Shown here piece by piece: positions 9,412-18,370 of a stretch of 64,000 bases of DNA. Position 1 is the first letter of the stretch. The number at the start of each line of letters is the position of its first letter. The stretch covers positions 1,860,001-1,924,000 of the forward strand of contig CAXXWD010000001.1 in assembly GCA_963667595.2 (NCBI GenBank), written 5' to 3'. This stretch comes from JAHJQZ01 sp963667595. GTDB taxonomy: Bacteria; Pseudomonadota; Alphaproteobacteria; Rhizobiales; Devosiaceae. The notes beneath the pieces are model-generated. The model was not told the origin of the DNA. It made no database searches and was given only the letters and a program-made list of their open reading frames with translations. Both the position numbers and the translations under genes were made by a program.

Positions 9412-9439
9412 GGGGCGATCCCGGCTTCGGGATTGCCCC
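9412..9439 (+). terminator. Intercistronic hairpin after the substrate-binding protein gene
   Basis: A 12-pair stem (one G-U pair) with loop GCTT lies 14 bases after the stop codon and 28 before the next start. It lacks a T-run, so it is more likely an mRNA-stabilising or partial attenuating structure than a full terminator. Such hairpins commonly raise the level of a binding protein above that of its permeases. Confidence 0.6.
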
Positions 9440-9467
9440 ACCTCTCATTCCGACAAAGAGATGTCTT

Positions 9468-10469
9468 ATGGGTGCTCTGAAATACGTTGCCAAACGTGTA
9501 TTTTTGTTCTTCGCAGTCCTGTTCGTGGCAATATCGATAACCTTTCTATTGCCCCGCATGATGCCGACCAACCCGATCGACGGGTATATCGGGCAGATTC
9601 AGAGCCGGGCAAATGGATCGCTTACCCCCGAAGCGATCGCCGAATTGCGCGTCAATCTGGAAGAGCTTTACGGCCTTAATGGCGATCTGTTCAGTCAGTA
9701 TCTGTCATACATGAAGCGCGTGATCATCGACTTCGATTTCGGACCCTCGTTCACCTACTATCCGGAACGCGTCTCGACGATGATCATGAATGCGTTGCCC
9801 TGGACCCTGGGGCTCTTGCTGACATCGACCTTCATCGCCTGGCTTTTGGGCAACATGGTGGGGCTGGTTGCCGGCTATTTCTATCAGAAGAAAGCCGCGT
9901 CCATCCTCGAATTCATCGGCATCCTGCTTTACCCCATCCCCTATTACATTCTCGCCGTAACGCTGCTGCTGTTACTGGCTTACGTCTTTCCCGTCTTCCC
10001 GTTATCGGCAACCTTCCCGGTCGGTCCGCTGACCTTGGAGAAGCTGGGCACGATTATCTACAACTCGCTGTTGCCGGCGCTGACGCTGGTACTGGCCGGC
10101 TTCGGCTGGAACATCCTTTCCATGAAGGCGCTGGCGGTGGCCACCATCGAGGAACCCTATGTCGTTTACGCGCGGCTCAAGGGGACGTCCAACTGGACCC
10201 GGATGGTGCGCTACGTGTTCCGCAATGCGCTGCTGCCCCAGGTGACGGCGCTGGCCCTGTCGCTCGGCATGGTCTTCAACGGCGCGTTGCTGACCGAGAT
10301 GATCTTTTCGTATCCCGGCATCGGTCTGATCATGCGAACCGCGGCCAATGGCGGCGATTATAATGTGCTTTACGGCGCCATTACGCTGTCGATCATCGCG
10401 GTGGCGGCGGCAGGCCTGGTGATCGACCTTCTCTATCCTCTTCTTGATCCGAGGATCCGGCACAAATGA
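9468..10469 (+). CDS. ABC importer permease, DppB type
   Basis: This 333-residue inner-membrane protein has an N-terminal helix ('VFLFFAVLFVAISITFLLPR') and about five more hydrophobic segments, as in DppB/OppB. The ATPase-contact (EAA-like) loop is visible around residue 240 as 'LKGTSNWTRMVRYVFRNALL'. It forms one half of the translocation pore. ATG 9468 is chosen because an AAAGAG sequence lies about 8 bases upstream and the N terminus then aligns with DppB. The next permease gene overlaps its end by 4 bases (ATGA), indicating translational coupling. Confidence 0.93.
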   Translation: MGALKYVAKRVFLFFAVLFVAISITFLLPRMMPTNPIDGYIGQIQSRANGSLTPEAIAELRVNLEELYGLNGDLFSQYLSYMKRVIIDFDFGPSFTYYPERVSTMIMNALPWTLGLLLTSTFIAWLLGNMVGLVAGYFYQKKAASILEFIGILLYPIPYYILAVTLLLLLAYVFPVFPLSATFPVGPLTLEKLGTIIYNSLLPALTLVLAGFGWNILSMKALAVATIEEPYVVYARLKGTSNWTRMVRYVFRNALLPQVTALALSLGMVFNGALLTEMIFSYPGIGLIMRTAANGGDYNVLYGAITLSIIAVAAAGLVIDLLYPLLDPRIRHK

Positions 10470-11371
10470 CCATCGAGTCCAATACGGCCAAGATGGCCAC
10501 ACCCACCTCGAGTCGGGACGCGAGCTGGAGCCTTTCGAGCCTGCTCTGGCTTCTGAACGGGCGTCTCGCGCTCGGCTTGATCATCCTGATCGTCATGGGT
10601 CTGGGAAGTTTCATTCTCCCGGTTTTCGTTCCGGTCGATCCCTCGATCCAGTCAACCTATATGCGCAATCTGCCAATGTCCGGCGCGCACTGGCTCGGAA
10701 CCAACGCGCTGGGGCAGGACATTTTCTGGTTCCTGGTCTTTTCGGTGCGAAATTCCCTGATACTCGGCGTTCTGGTCGGCATCGGCGTGACCATCATCTC
10801 GACGGTCGTCGGACTCAGTGCCGGTTATATCGGCGGCAATTTCGAACGTCTGGTGATGCTGGTCGTCGATACGTTCATCACCATTCCGCTTCTGCCCATC
10901 CTCATCATCATGGGCGCCCTGATCCGGGGCAGCACCTCGTTCCTGACGGTCGGCGTCATCATCACCATCTTCGGCTGGGCCTGGAACGCCCGCACGATCA
11001 GATCCATGGCGTTGTCCATAAGGGAGCGGGAGTTCATCAACATGGCGCGGTTCTCCGGCGCCCGGACGCGGGATGTCCTGCTGCGTGAAGTGTTCCCTTA
11101 TGTGTCGGCCTATATGCTGGTCGGGTTCATCAACACCATTTTGTTCGCCATCAATACGGAAGCGACGCTTGCGGTGATCGGCCTGTCCAAGGTCGAGGTG
11201 CCAACGCTTGGCTCGATCATCTTCTGGGCGCTCAACTACAACGCCCTGTTCACCGGGAACTATGTCTGGGTCGTCGCCCCGATCGTTGCGACCGTCCTGC
11301 TGTTCCTCGGCCTTTTCCTTACCTCGACCGGCTTCAATGCCGCTTTCGCAAGCAAGCGTGGTGTCGCATGA
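10466..11371 (+). CDS. ABC importer permease, DppC type
   Basis: This 301-residue inner-membrane protein has ~6 hydrophobic segments. It shows the OppC-type N-terminal helix, the motif 'HWLGTNALGQDIFW' (family form HxLGTDxxGRD), and the cytoplasmic ATPase-coupling loop 'ARFSGARTRDVLLREVFPYV'. It pairs with the DppB-type subunit to form the pore. It overlaps its neighbours by 4 bases on both sides, so the permeases and ATPases are tightly coupled in translation. Confidence 0.93.
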   Translation: MTIESNTAKMATPTSSRDASWSLSSLLWLLNGRLALGLIILIVMGLGSFILPVFVPVDPSIQSTYMRNLPMSGAHWLGTNALGQDIFWFLVFSVRNSLILGVLVGIGVTIISTVVGLSAGYIGGNFERLVMLVVDTFITIPLLPILIIMGALIRGSTSFLTVGVIITIFGWAWNARTIRSMALSIREREFINMARFSGARTRDVLLREVFPYVSAYMLVGFINTILFAINTEATLAVIGLSKVEVPTLGSIIFWALNYNALFTGNYVWVVAPIVATVLLFLGLFLTSTGFNAAFASKRGVA

Positions 11372-12342
11372 TCCACATCAATAACGTCGTCGCCAGTTAT
11401 CGGACCGGTCGCGGTTCCATCAATGCGGTGGACGGTGTCTCCGTCGATATTCCCAATGGCTGCATTGTCGGCATTGCTGGTGAATCCGGTTGCGGCAAGT
11501 CCACGCTGATGAAGGTGATCTATGGCGATGTCGTTTCGCCGTTGCACCTGTCCGCCGGCGGCATCGAATACGGTTTCGACAATGCCGATGGAGAGCCGGT
11601 CACGAGTGCGAACATCCGCGCGGAATGGTTCAACCGCATTTCCTACATTCCCCAGAGTTCGATGAATTCGCTCAATCCGGTGGTGCGCATCCGCGAGCAG
11701 TTCATCGATTTTCCCGGCAATGACCCGAACAAGAAACGCGTGCTCGAAAAGGTCCGGGACTATATCGGCAAGCTCGGCTTGCCGGCGGAATCCCTTGATT
11801 CCTACCCCCACCAGCTTTCGGGCGGCATGCGCCAGCGCATGATGATCGCCATGGCGACCTTCTTCCAGCCGGAACTGATTCTTGCCGACGAGCCGACGAC
11901 CGCGCTCGACGTGGTGGTGCAAAAGGAAATCCTGATGCTCCTCATGGATCTGCAGGAGCAGATGGGCAACACCATCATGCTGGTGTCCCACGACATGGGC
12001 GTGCATTACCAGGTCACCAACCGAATGCTCATCATGTATGCGGCCAAGGCTGTCGAATATGGCGATTCCGAAAGCGTCTTTTCAAAGCCGTTGCATCCCT
12101 ATACGCGCCTCCTGATCAATTCGCTGCCGACCATCGGCGACGAACGGGCGCGCGAGGGTATTCCCGGCAGTCCGCCCAGTCTGTGGGGCACGTTGAAAGG
12201 GTGCCGCTTCGCCGACCGCTGTCCGTTTGCGACGGCGCGCTGCCATAGCGAGGAGCCGGCGCTCACGGAACATCTGCCCGGCCATTTTGCCGCCTGTCAC
12301 AATATCGGCACAACGGCCGTTTCGGCGGGAGGTGCGTCATGA
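11368..12342 (+). CDS. ABC importer ATPase, DppD type
   Basis: This 324-residue nucleotide-binding subunit has Walker A 'GESGCGKST' near residue 40, signature 'LSGGMRQR' near 150, Walker B 'LILADEPTTALD' and the switch His in 'VSHDMG'. The C terminus carries the Cys-containing oligopeptide/dipeptide extension ('CRFADRCPFATARCH') typical of this importer class, whose cysteines can hold an iron-sulfur cluster in relatives. It powers uptake together with the DppF-type ATPase encoded next, whose start overlaps its stop by 4 bases. Confidence 0.93.
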   Translation: MIHINNVVASYRTGRGSINAVDGVSVDIPNGCIVGIAGESGCGKSTLMKVIYGDVVSPLHLSAGGIEYGFDNADGEPVTSANIRAEWFNRISYIPQSSMNSLNPVVRIREQFIDFPGNDPNKKRVLEKVRDYIGKLGLPAESLDSYPHQLSGGMRQRMMIAMATFFQPELILADEPTTALDVVVQKEILMLLMDLQEQMGNTIMLVSHDMGVHYQVTNRMLIMYAAKAVEYGDSESVFSKPLHPYTRLLINSLPTIGDERAREGIPGSPPSLWGTLKGCRFADRCPFATARCHSEEPALTEHLPGHFAACHNIGTTAVSAGGAS

Positions 12343-13166
12343 CGATCGTGCTCAAGACCGAGGGTCTCAACAAGATCTACAAGCTGGGTGGATTTGTCCG
12401 CAAGAAAACCGTACGCGCGCTCGACAATGTCAATCTCAACATCGAGAGCGATCACCCGGTCATCATCAGTGTCGTCGGCGAATCCGGCAGCGGCAAGACC
12501 ACTCTGGCCAAGACCCTGTTGCGCCTCATCGAGCCGACGTCCGGTCGCGCCATCGTTTATGACGAGGTCGTCGCCGGCGACGGCAAGAAGCCCCTGCACC
12601 AGGATTTTCTGGGCTCGCTTCAGCCGATCTTCCAGAATCCCTTCGAGGCTTTCAGCCGTTATCGCCCAGTCGACGCCTATCTTCACGAGACGGCCAGCCG
12701 GGTTGCCGGGCTGAAAGGCGACGATGTGAAGAACGCGGTGGCAGAGGCCCTGTCCGAGGTCGGGCTCGACTATGCCGATGTGCATGGCAAATACACCAAC
12801 CAGTTCTCCGGCGGGGAGTTGCAGCGCGTTTCCGTGGCCCGCGCGCTCATCCCGCACCCGAACCTGATCGTGGCCGACGAACCGGTGTCGATGATCGATG
12901 CCTCCCGGCGCATGATCATTATTAATCTGTTCAGGCGTCTGCGTGACGAATCCGGCCGGAGCTTTTTGTACATCACCCATGATCTCGCCACCGCCTACTA
13001 CATTTCGGACTATGTGGCCGTAATGAACAAGGGGCAGATCGTGGAGTTCGGAACGGCGCACGAGGTGATGTCCAATCCCCGGCACGACTACACGAGGCTG
13101 TTGCTCAGTTCGATCCCGACCACGCGAAATCGCTGGAGACCGAGAGCGGCAACGGCCGTCAGCTAA
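12339..13166 (+). CDS. ABC importer ATPase, DppF type
   Basis: This 275-residue nucleotide-binding subunit has Walker A 'GESGSGKTT', signature 'FSGGELQR', Walker B 'LIVADEPVSMIDAS' and 'ITHDLATAYY'. It is the second ATPase of the family-5 importer and the last importer gene. It lacks the Cys-rich C-terminal extension of its partner. A glycosidase-like gene starts about 50 bases downstream on the same strand, which ties import to hydrolysis. Confidence 0.92.
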   Translation: MTIVLKTEGLNKIYKLGGFVRKKTVRALDNVNLNIESDHPVIISVVGESGSGKTTLAKTLLRLIEPTSGRAIVYDEVVAGDGKKPLHQDFLGSLQPIFQNPFEAFSRYRPVDAYLHETASRVAGLKGDDVKNAVAEALSEVGLDYADVHGKYTNQFSGGELQRVSVARALIPHPNLIVADEPVSMIDASRRMIIINLFRRLRDESGRSFLYITHDLATAYYISDYVAVMNKGQIVEFGTAHEVMSNPRHDYTRLLLSSIPTTRNRWRPRAATAVS

Positions 13167-13217
13167 TCAAACGGATCGGCATCAAATCGCCGGCGCACAT
13201 TTCTTTGGGAGTCCAAA

Positions 13218-14804
13218 ATGTCCAGCACAGCAAGAACCTCCGGCGACGCTTCGCTTTGGGGGACGTTCGAAATCGCCATGGAGGGGCCGTCCACCGGCAA
13301 TCCTTATGTCGAGGTGGACCTGTCCGTCGTGTTCCGGCAGGGCGAACGCGAGATCAGGGCGATGGGCTTTTACGATGGCGACGGCGTTTATAAAGCGCGA
13401 CTGTTGCCGGATGCCGTCGGGCTCTGGAGCTTTGTCACCTCCAGCACGGCCAAGGCGCTCGACGGCATAAAAGGCACATTCACGGTCGGGCCCGCCAAGC
13501 CGGGTCATCATGGACCGGTTCGCGTCGCCAACACCCACCATTTCCGCTATGCCGACGGGACCCGCTACATCGCGATCGGAACCACGGCCTATGTGTGGAA
13601 CCTGCAGGGCGACGCGACGGAGGCCGAAACGCTCAAGACGCTTGCCGGCGCGCCCTTCACCAAGATCCGCATGTGCGTGTTTCCCAAGCACTATCGCTAC
13701 AACCAGAACGAACCGCAGGGCTATCCGTTCGCGCTTGTGACCAAAGGCGCGAGTTCCTGGCCCGCAACGATAGAAGACTCGGGTTGGGCGTTCGATTTCG
13801 ACCGTATCGAGCCGGCCTATTTCCGTCATCTCGAACAGCGCATCAACGATCTGGCGGCCCTCGGCATCGAGGCCGACCTCATCGTCCTCCACCCCTATGA
13901 CCGCTGGGGATTCTCCGAAATGAGCGCGGCCCAGGACGACCGTTATCTCAGCTATCTGGTGGCGCGTCTGGCTGCGCTGCCGAATGTCTGGTGGTCGATG
14001 GCCAACGAATATGATTTCATGCAGAACAAGTCGCAGGCCGATTGGGAACGCATGATCGACTTGGTCAGCGACACCGATCCCCATGGCCATCTCCTGTCGA
14101 TCCATAACGGTTTCGCGCCGTTCGATTACACTCACCCGAAGATCACCCATGTCAGCATCCAGCGCTCCTATACGGAACGGTGCCTGGATTGGCGCGAGAC
14201 CTTCGGAAAACCGGTCTCGGTCGACGAATGCCAGTACGAAGGCGATATCGCCGAAGGCTGGGGGAACATCTCGGGACGCGAACTGGTTCACCGCTTCTGG
14301 AAGGGCACGGTTGGTGGCGGCTACGTCACCCATGGCGAGACCTTCTACAATGACAGCGAAACCCTGTGGTGGGCCAAAGGCGGCAAGCTGGTCGGGGAAA
14401 GCGTCGCACGCATCGCCTTTTTGCGGCGCATTCTCGAAGAGGGACCGGATGAGGGTCTCGATCCGATCAAATCCAGCAGTCCCTACCGCACCTTCAAGGC
14501 TGGCGGGATCGACAAGGTCACGCTGGCCCAACTCATCGAACCGGCGCCGGGCGAGGAGAGCTGGTCGCGTGCGTCCATGCAATATGCGACGGCGGGGCAG
14601 GAGCATAGCTACTATCTCAGCTATTTCGGCGAGAGCCAGCCTTTCGAAGTCGAAGTTCCGGTGCCGCCGGAAGAGCGTTACGACGCGACGCTGATCGACA
14701 CCTGGGAAATGACCGAGACCCCGATCGCAACCGGCGTGACGCGCGGGCAGGTGCTGCATATAGCGTCAAAGCCGTATCAGGCCCTGTTGCTCCGGCGTTC
14801 ATAG
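13218..14804 (+). CDS. DUF5060/DUF4038-type glycoside hydrolase-like protein
   Basis: This 528-residue protein has no signal peptide, so it probably acts in the cytoplasm on imported glycosides. The N-terminal ~95 residues form a DUF5060-like beta-sandwich ('VDLSVVFRQGEREIRAMGFY'). Residues ~100-420 look like a DUF4038-type TIM barrel with 'YIAIGTTAYVW', 'WWSMANEYDFM' (Asn-Glu pair as in acid/base positions of clan GH-A) and 'KPVSVDECQYEGD' (candidate nucleophile Glu). The last ~90 residues resemble the DUF5605 beta domain. DUF4038 includes GH140 apiosidases, so an apiosidase-like activity is possible but not shown. It follows the importer operon by ~50 bases. A decayed copy lies just downstream. 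Confidence 0.8.
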   Translation: MSSTARTSGDASLWGTFEIAMEGPSTGNPYVEVDLSVVFRQGEREIRAMGFYDGDGVYKARLLPDAVGLWSFVTSSTAKALDGIKGTFTVGPAKPGHHGPVRVANTHHFRYADGTRYIAIGTTAYVWNLQGDATEAETLKTLAGAPFTKIRMCVFPKHYRYNQNEPQGYPFALVTKGASSWPATIEDSGWAFDFDRIEPAYFRHLEQRINDLAALGIEADLIVLHPYDRWGFSEMSAAQDDRYLSYLVARLAALPNVWWSMANEYDFMQNKSQADWERMIDLVSDTDPHGHLLSIHNGFAPFDYTHPKITHVSIQRSYTERCLDWRETFGKPVSVDECQYEGDIAEGWGNISGRELVHRFWKGTVGGGYVTHGETFYNDSETLWWAKGGKLVGESVARIAFLRRILEEGPDEGLDPIKSSSPYRTFKAGGIDKVTLAQLIEPAPGEESWSRASMQYATAGQEHSYYLSYFGESQPFEVEVPVPPEERYDATLIDTWEMTETPIATGVTRGQVLHIASKPYQALLLRRS

Positions 14805-14835
14805 GCTCAAAATAAAGGCCGTCGGGAAGGACGAA

Positions 14836-15155
14836 ATGGCCAACGCGCCTTTTGCCAAACGGGATGCTTTCGAGTTGGCGCGCGACGACCCGGGCGCCAA
14901 CAACCCTTGTCTCGATGTCAGCCTGGAGGTGGTTTTTGCCAAGGAAGGCCGTCAGGTCCGGGCACGGGGTTTTTTATGACGACGAGAGGACCTGCCGCAT
15001 TCGGTTTATGCCGGACGCCGAGGGTGCGTGGCGCTCTGTCACCTACCAGGCCGTGGGTCAGCCATGCCTGCTTCGGCGAACACCAGCCGGCCCAGCGGAC
15101 CACCGGCCTGCTGGTCGATAGGGGCGCGTGCGAGGTCGACGTCATCGACACCTGA
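14836..15155 (+). pseudogene. Decayed copy of the DUF5060-type glycosidase gene
   Basis: The frame from ATG 14836 gives 'CLDVSLEVVFAKEGRQVRAR', clearly related to the DUF5060 domain of the preceding gene. It then stops at the T-run near 14970-14976. Removing one T restores 'RGFYDDERTCRIRFMPDAEG', matching 'GFYDGDGVYKARLLPDAVG' of the intact copy. The similarity jumps frame again near 15060 and fades. About 100 of the expected ~530 codons are recognisable, and the barrel domain is gone. This is a tandem duplicate or homologue in decay. Confidence 0.7.
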
Positions 15156-15901
15156 TGAGCATCGCGCCGCTGGTCGTGTATCCGATGCGTTGTGGCAGTG
15201 TCGTCGGTGGCAGGCCGGACGCCGCCTATGGCGTTTGCCTGCCCGGTCGGCTCGAAGGTGCGTCTTGCCGAATGTCACACCATTGCTCTGTCGAGACTGT
15301 TTTCCCGTCGCGCTCCTGCTCCGGGTGTCGGCGCAGACCGGGAACGACCGGACCGGCACCGCTTCTCTGATGAGCCATGCCAAGCCCGACGAGCCCACCG
15401 GCGTTGATCCTACTTGGTTCCAGCGACCGGCTAACCGCGATCTGTGAGGCCGGGCTTTTGGCGGACGTATGGGCAAAGGCAGGCATTCCTTTGCGAATTC
15501 GACTATGTCGAGGACCCCGATCATGGTTTTTTCGCATCTATGCCGTGCCGATCAGGCCACGTGTCAGTGCTTTTTTTAAAAAGTGTCCGCGAGGCGCGAA
15601 CCGGTGGGTTCCGTTGGTATCGCGATTTGCCGCGCCGGTGTTTCGATTTATGCTGAATTGGTGCATTGTTTTTTGGAGCTTTTGCACCGGAAAACGTGTT
15701 TCCGATTGGAGACCGGCAACAGGCCGATGAGCTAATGATGAGGTTTTTGGCTGACTTAGAGGGCTGTTATCCCAAGAGTACGGCCATCGCCAAAGCGATT
15801 GCAAAATCGCAGAAGTTCCGCTAAAAAACGCAATCATACGAAAAAGATCGAAGGTTGGTCATATTGCCTGACCACAGAATTCGTCTCAGGAGGAAGGCAC
15901 A
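15156..15901. other. Gene-poor stretch after the pseudogene
   Basis: About 745 bases hold no convincing gene. Short frames occur in all phases, one of which (15444-15656) reads 'CEFDYVEDPDHGFFAS', but none continues or matches a family I recognise. AT-rich sequence before 15901 probably contains the promoter of the isomerase gene. The left part may be an eroded remainder of the glycosidase duplicate or of another gene. Confidence 0.4.
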
Positions 15902-17365
15902 ATGAGAACGGCTCAACGCAAGGTAACCTTGGGCGTGATCATCGGCTCGCGCGCGTTTTTCAACCCGGCGCCGTGCCGTCAGGCGCGCGACGAGGTGCTG
16001 GCGCAGCTCGAGGCCCTTGGTATTGGGGCGGTCATCCTGCCGTATGAAGCAACGCCCAATGGTGCCGTCCAGTCGATCGACGACGCCAAACTCTATGCCG
16101 AGCATTTCAAGATCCATCGCGACGATATCGATGGCCTCGTGATCTGCCTGCCCAATTTCGGCGACGAGATCGGCATTGCCGAACTGGTGAACCGCGCCAA
16201 GCTCGACGTGCCGATCCTGTTGCAGGCGTCGAACGACGAATTCGACAAGGTCGACGTGGCGTCCCGGCGCGATGCGTTCTGCGGCAAGCTCTCGGTTGCC
16301 AACAATTTCTGGCAATACGGGGTGCCGTTCACCGAAACCACCCACCACACCGTCGATATCGGTGGGGCTGAGTTCAAGGCCGATCTCGAACGGTTCGCGC
16401 GGGTGTGCCGTACGGTGCGCGGGCTCGGGACGGCACGGATCGGTTCGATCGGCGCCCGGACGACGCCATTCCAGACCATGCGTCATTCGGAACGGCTCCT
16501 GCAGGCCTCCGGCATCACGGTGGTTACGGTCGATTTGAGCGTGTTGCTTGCCGCGACCGAAAAGATCAAGGACGACGAGCCCGATCTCAAGGCCGTTCTC
16601 GACCGCATCAAGGGGTATGGACGGATTCCGTCCCATATCGAGGCTGCCCAGATCACAAAGCAGGCCAAATGGACGCTCGCGGTCAATCGCTGGATTATGG
16701 AAAACGAATGCGACGCCTCGGCCATCCAGTGCTGGGATTCGCTCCAGAAGAACTGGGGCTGCGCAACCTGTCTGACCATGTCGATGATGGGCGAAGACCT
16801 GATGCCTTCGGCCTGCGAGGTCGACGTGATGGGCGCGGTCTCGATGTATGCGCTGACGCTAGCCGCCGCGGCCCCCGCCGCCATCCTCGACTGGAACAAC
16901 AATTACGGCGACGAGGAAGACAAGTGCGTGTGCACCCATTGCGGCAATTATCCCAAGAGCTTTCTGGGGGTCACCCCGGAAATCTCCGAACTCGACATTC
17001 TGGGAGCGACGCTCGGCAAATCCCGTTGCTTCGGCGCCGTCAAGGGCAAGGTCAAGGCTGGCGACATGACCTATTTCCGCCTGTCGACCGATGACCGCAA
17101 CGGCACCATGAAGGCCTATCTCGGCGAAGGAGCGCTGACGGACGATCCCTATGGCATGGATGGCGGCATCGCCGTTACCGAGGTCGCGCACCTGCGCCAA
17201 CTGATGCGGTTCATCACCCAGAATGGTTTCGAACATCACGTGGCGATGGTGCGCGGGCACTATGCCGACATCGTGAACGAGGCGGCGACGCGCTATCTCG
17301 GGTGGCCGGTTTACTATCACGGCGGCGTGCCCGAACCGAAGCTGTTCATGCCCAACCGCTTCTAG
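15902..17365 (+). CDS. L-fucose/L-arabinose isomerase family protein
   Basis: This 487-residue cytoplasmic protein has the FucI/AraA fold. An N-terminal Rossmann-like region ('LGVIIGSRAFFNPAPCRQAR') is followed by a middle domain with 'CWDSLQKNWGCATCLTMSMM' and a C-terminal domain with 'YFRLSTDDRNG'. Such enzymes interconvert an aldose and a ketose using a divalent metal. 'ENECDASAIQCWDS' and 'ACEVDVMGA' carry the Glu/Asp positions expected for metal binding. A GGAGG sequence precedes the ATG. Its neighbours (split transketolase and sugar kinase) suggest the first step of a pentose-type pathway. The TAG stop is supplied by the first CTAG of a palindromic repeat. Confidence 0.85.
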   Translation: MRTAQRKVTLGVIIGSRAFFNPAPCRQARDEVLAQLEALGIGAVILPYEATPNGAVQSIDDAKLYAEHFKIHRDDIDGLVICLPNFGDEIGIAELVNRAKLDVPILLQASNDEFDKVDVASRRDAFCGKLSVANNFWQYGVPFTETTHHTVDIGGAEFKADLERFARVCRTVRGLGTARIGSIGARTTPFQTMRHSERLLQASGITVVTVDLSVLLAATEKIKDDEPDLKAVLDRIKGYGRIPSHIEAAQITKQAKWTLAVNRWIMENECDASAIQCWDSLQKNWGCATCLTMSMMGEDLMPSACEVDVMGAVSMYALTLAAAAPAAILDWNNNYGDEEDKCVCTHCGNYPKSFLGVTPEISELDILGATLGKSRCFGAVKGKVKAGDMTYFRLSTDDRNGTMKAYLGEGALTDDPYGMDGGIAVTEVAHLRQLMRFITQNGFEHHVAMVRGHYADIVNEAATRYLGWPVYYHGGVPEPKLFMPNRF

Positions 17366-17468
17366 AGCGTTTCCAGGACAAGTGGATACCGCTTGCCCGC
17401 TCGGAAACGCGACAAAACAAGATGTTAGAGCAAATCACCCGATCAGCCAATACGTGATCTGCTCTTGA
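17362..17468 (+). repeat. CTAG-ended palindromic repeat (RIME/Bru-RS-like), copy 1
   Basis: The left module reads CTAGAGCGTTTCCAGGACAA then GTGGATACCG, with GGAAACGCGACAAAACAAG on the far side. The right module is a hairpin with arms AGAGCAAATCAC and GTGATCTGCTCT. The first CTAG supplies the stop codon of the isomerase gene. The right module differs from other copies, so the element is mosaic. The right boundary is approximate. Confidence 0.8.
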
Positions 17469-17536
17469 GCGCAAAGACGCAAAGGACGACGCGCGGACCT
17501 AAAAAACGTCCGCGCCTGACAGGAAGACAGAGCTTG

Positions 17537-18370
17537 ATGAACATGGTTGCCAAGATCGAAGACAAGCTTGAATTGATCCGGGAAAGGGCGCTGTGGATAC
17601 GGCGGCGCGCCTTCCGGATGGTCTTCGAAAAGCAGCTCGGACATCCGGGTGGTGACTTTTCGGCCGCCGATATCGTCGCCACCCTCTATTTTGGCGTGTT
17701 GCGTTACGATCCCAAACGGGCGGATTGGCCGGAACGGGATCGATTCGTGATGTCCAAGGGCCATGCGACGGGCACGCTTTATTCCGGCCTCGCGGCCGCG
17801 GGGTTTTTCCCCGAGGACTGGCTCGATACCTACATGCTCAACCATTCGAAGCTGAATGGTCATCCGAACCGCAATTACGTGCCGGGCGTTGAAACCAATA
17901 CCGGCCCGCTCGGCCACGGTTTTCCGGTTGCGGTCGGCATTGCCATCGCCGCGCAGATCACCGGCGCGAGCTATCGCACCTTCGTGCTGACGGGCGATGG
18001 CGAGCAGCAGGAAGGATCGAACTGGGAAGCGGCGATGACCGCCGGCAACCGCAAGCTTTCCAGCCTGACCCTGATCATCGACCGGAACCGGTTGCAGCAG
18101 GGTGCGGGCACCGAGGAAACCAACGGTCTTGATCCGCTCGATGACAAGTACCGTGCCTTCGGCTGGGAGGTGGTCGAGGTGAACGGACATGATTACGGCC
18201 AGTTGCTCGACGTGCTCGGCGCACCGGTCGGCAAGCGCGAAAAACCGCTTTGTGTCATTGCCAACACCATCAAGGGCAAAGGCGTATCCTTCATGGAAAA
18301 CCAGGCGAGATGGCATCATGGCGTGCCCAATGCCGAACAGTTCGCGCAGGCGATGAGGGAGTTGGTGTAA
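17537..18370 (+). CDS. Transketolase, N-terminal (thiamine diphosphate) subunit
   Basis: The 277-residue protein corresponds to the first third of a full transketolase. It carries 'HPGGDFSAADIVATLYFG', 'SKGHATGTLYSGLA', 'NTGPLGHGFPVAVG' and the thiamine-diphosphate/metal motif beginning 'GDGEQQEGSNWEAAM'. It forms an active heteromer with the C-terminal subunit encoded next, whose ATG overlaps its stop (TAATG). Split transketolases next to a sugar isomerase and kinase are the arrangement of AptA/AptB, the apulose-4-phosphate transketolase of the D-apiose pathway. Substrate assignment here is inference. An upstream in-frame start lies within the repeat; ATG 17537, with AGGAAG upstream, is preferred. 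Confidence 0.88.
   Translation: MNMVAKIEDKLELIRERALWIRRRAFRMVFEKQLGHPGGDFSAADIVATLYFGVLRYDPKRADWPERDRFVMSKGHATGTLYSGLAAAGFFPEDWLDTYMLNHSKLNGHPNRNYVPGVETNTGPLGHGFPVAVGIAIAAQITGASYRTFVLTGDGEQQEGSNWEAAMTAGNRKLSSLTLIIDRNRLQQGAGTEETNGLDPLDDKYRAFGWEVVEVNGHDYGQLLDVLGAPVGKREKPLCVIANTIKGKGVSFMENQARWHHGVPNAEQFAQAMRELV

Noticed and set aside
7496..9571. Very long open frame (~690 codons) antisense to the importer binding-protein gene
   Set aside because: It mirrors the codon structure of the real gene in GC-rich DNA. The sense frame has a signal peptide, Shine-Dalgarno and family motifs, and the antisense protein has none.
15444..15656. Short frame reading 'CEFDYVEDPDHGFFAS'
   Set aside because: There is no start context, family match or continuation. 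It is described as part of the gene-poor region instead.
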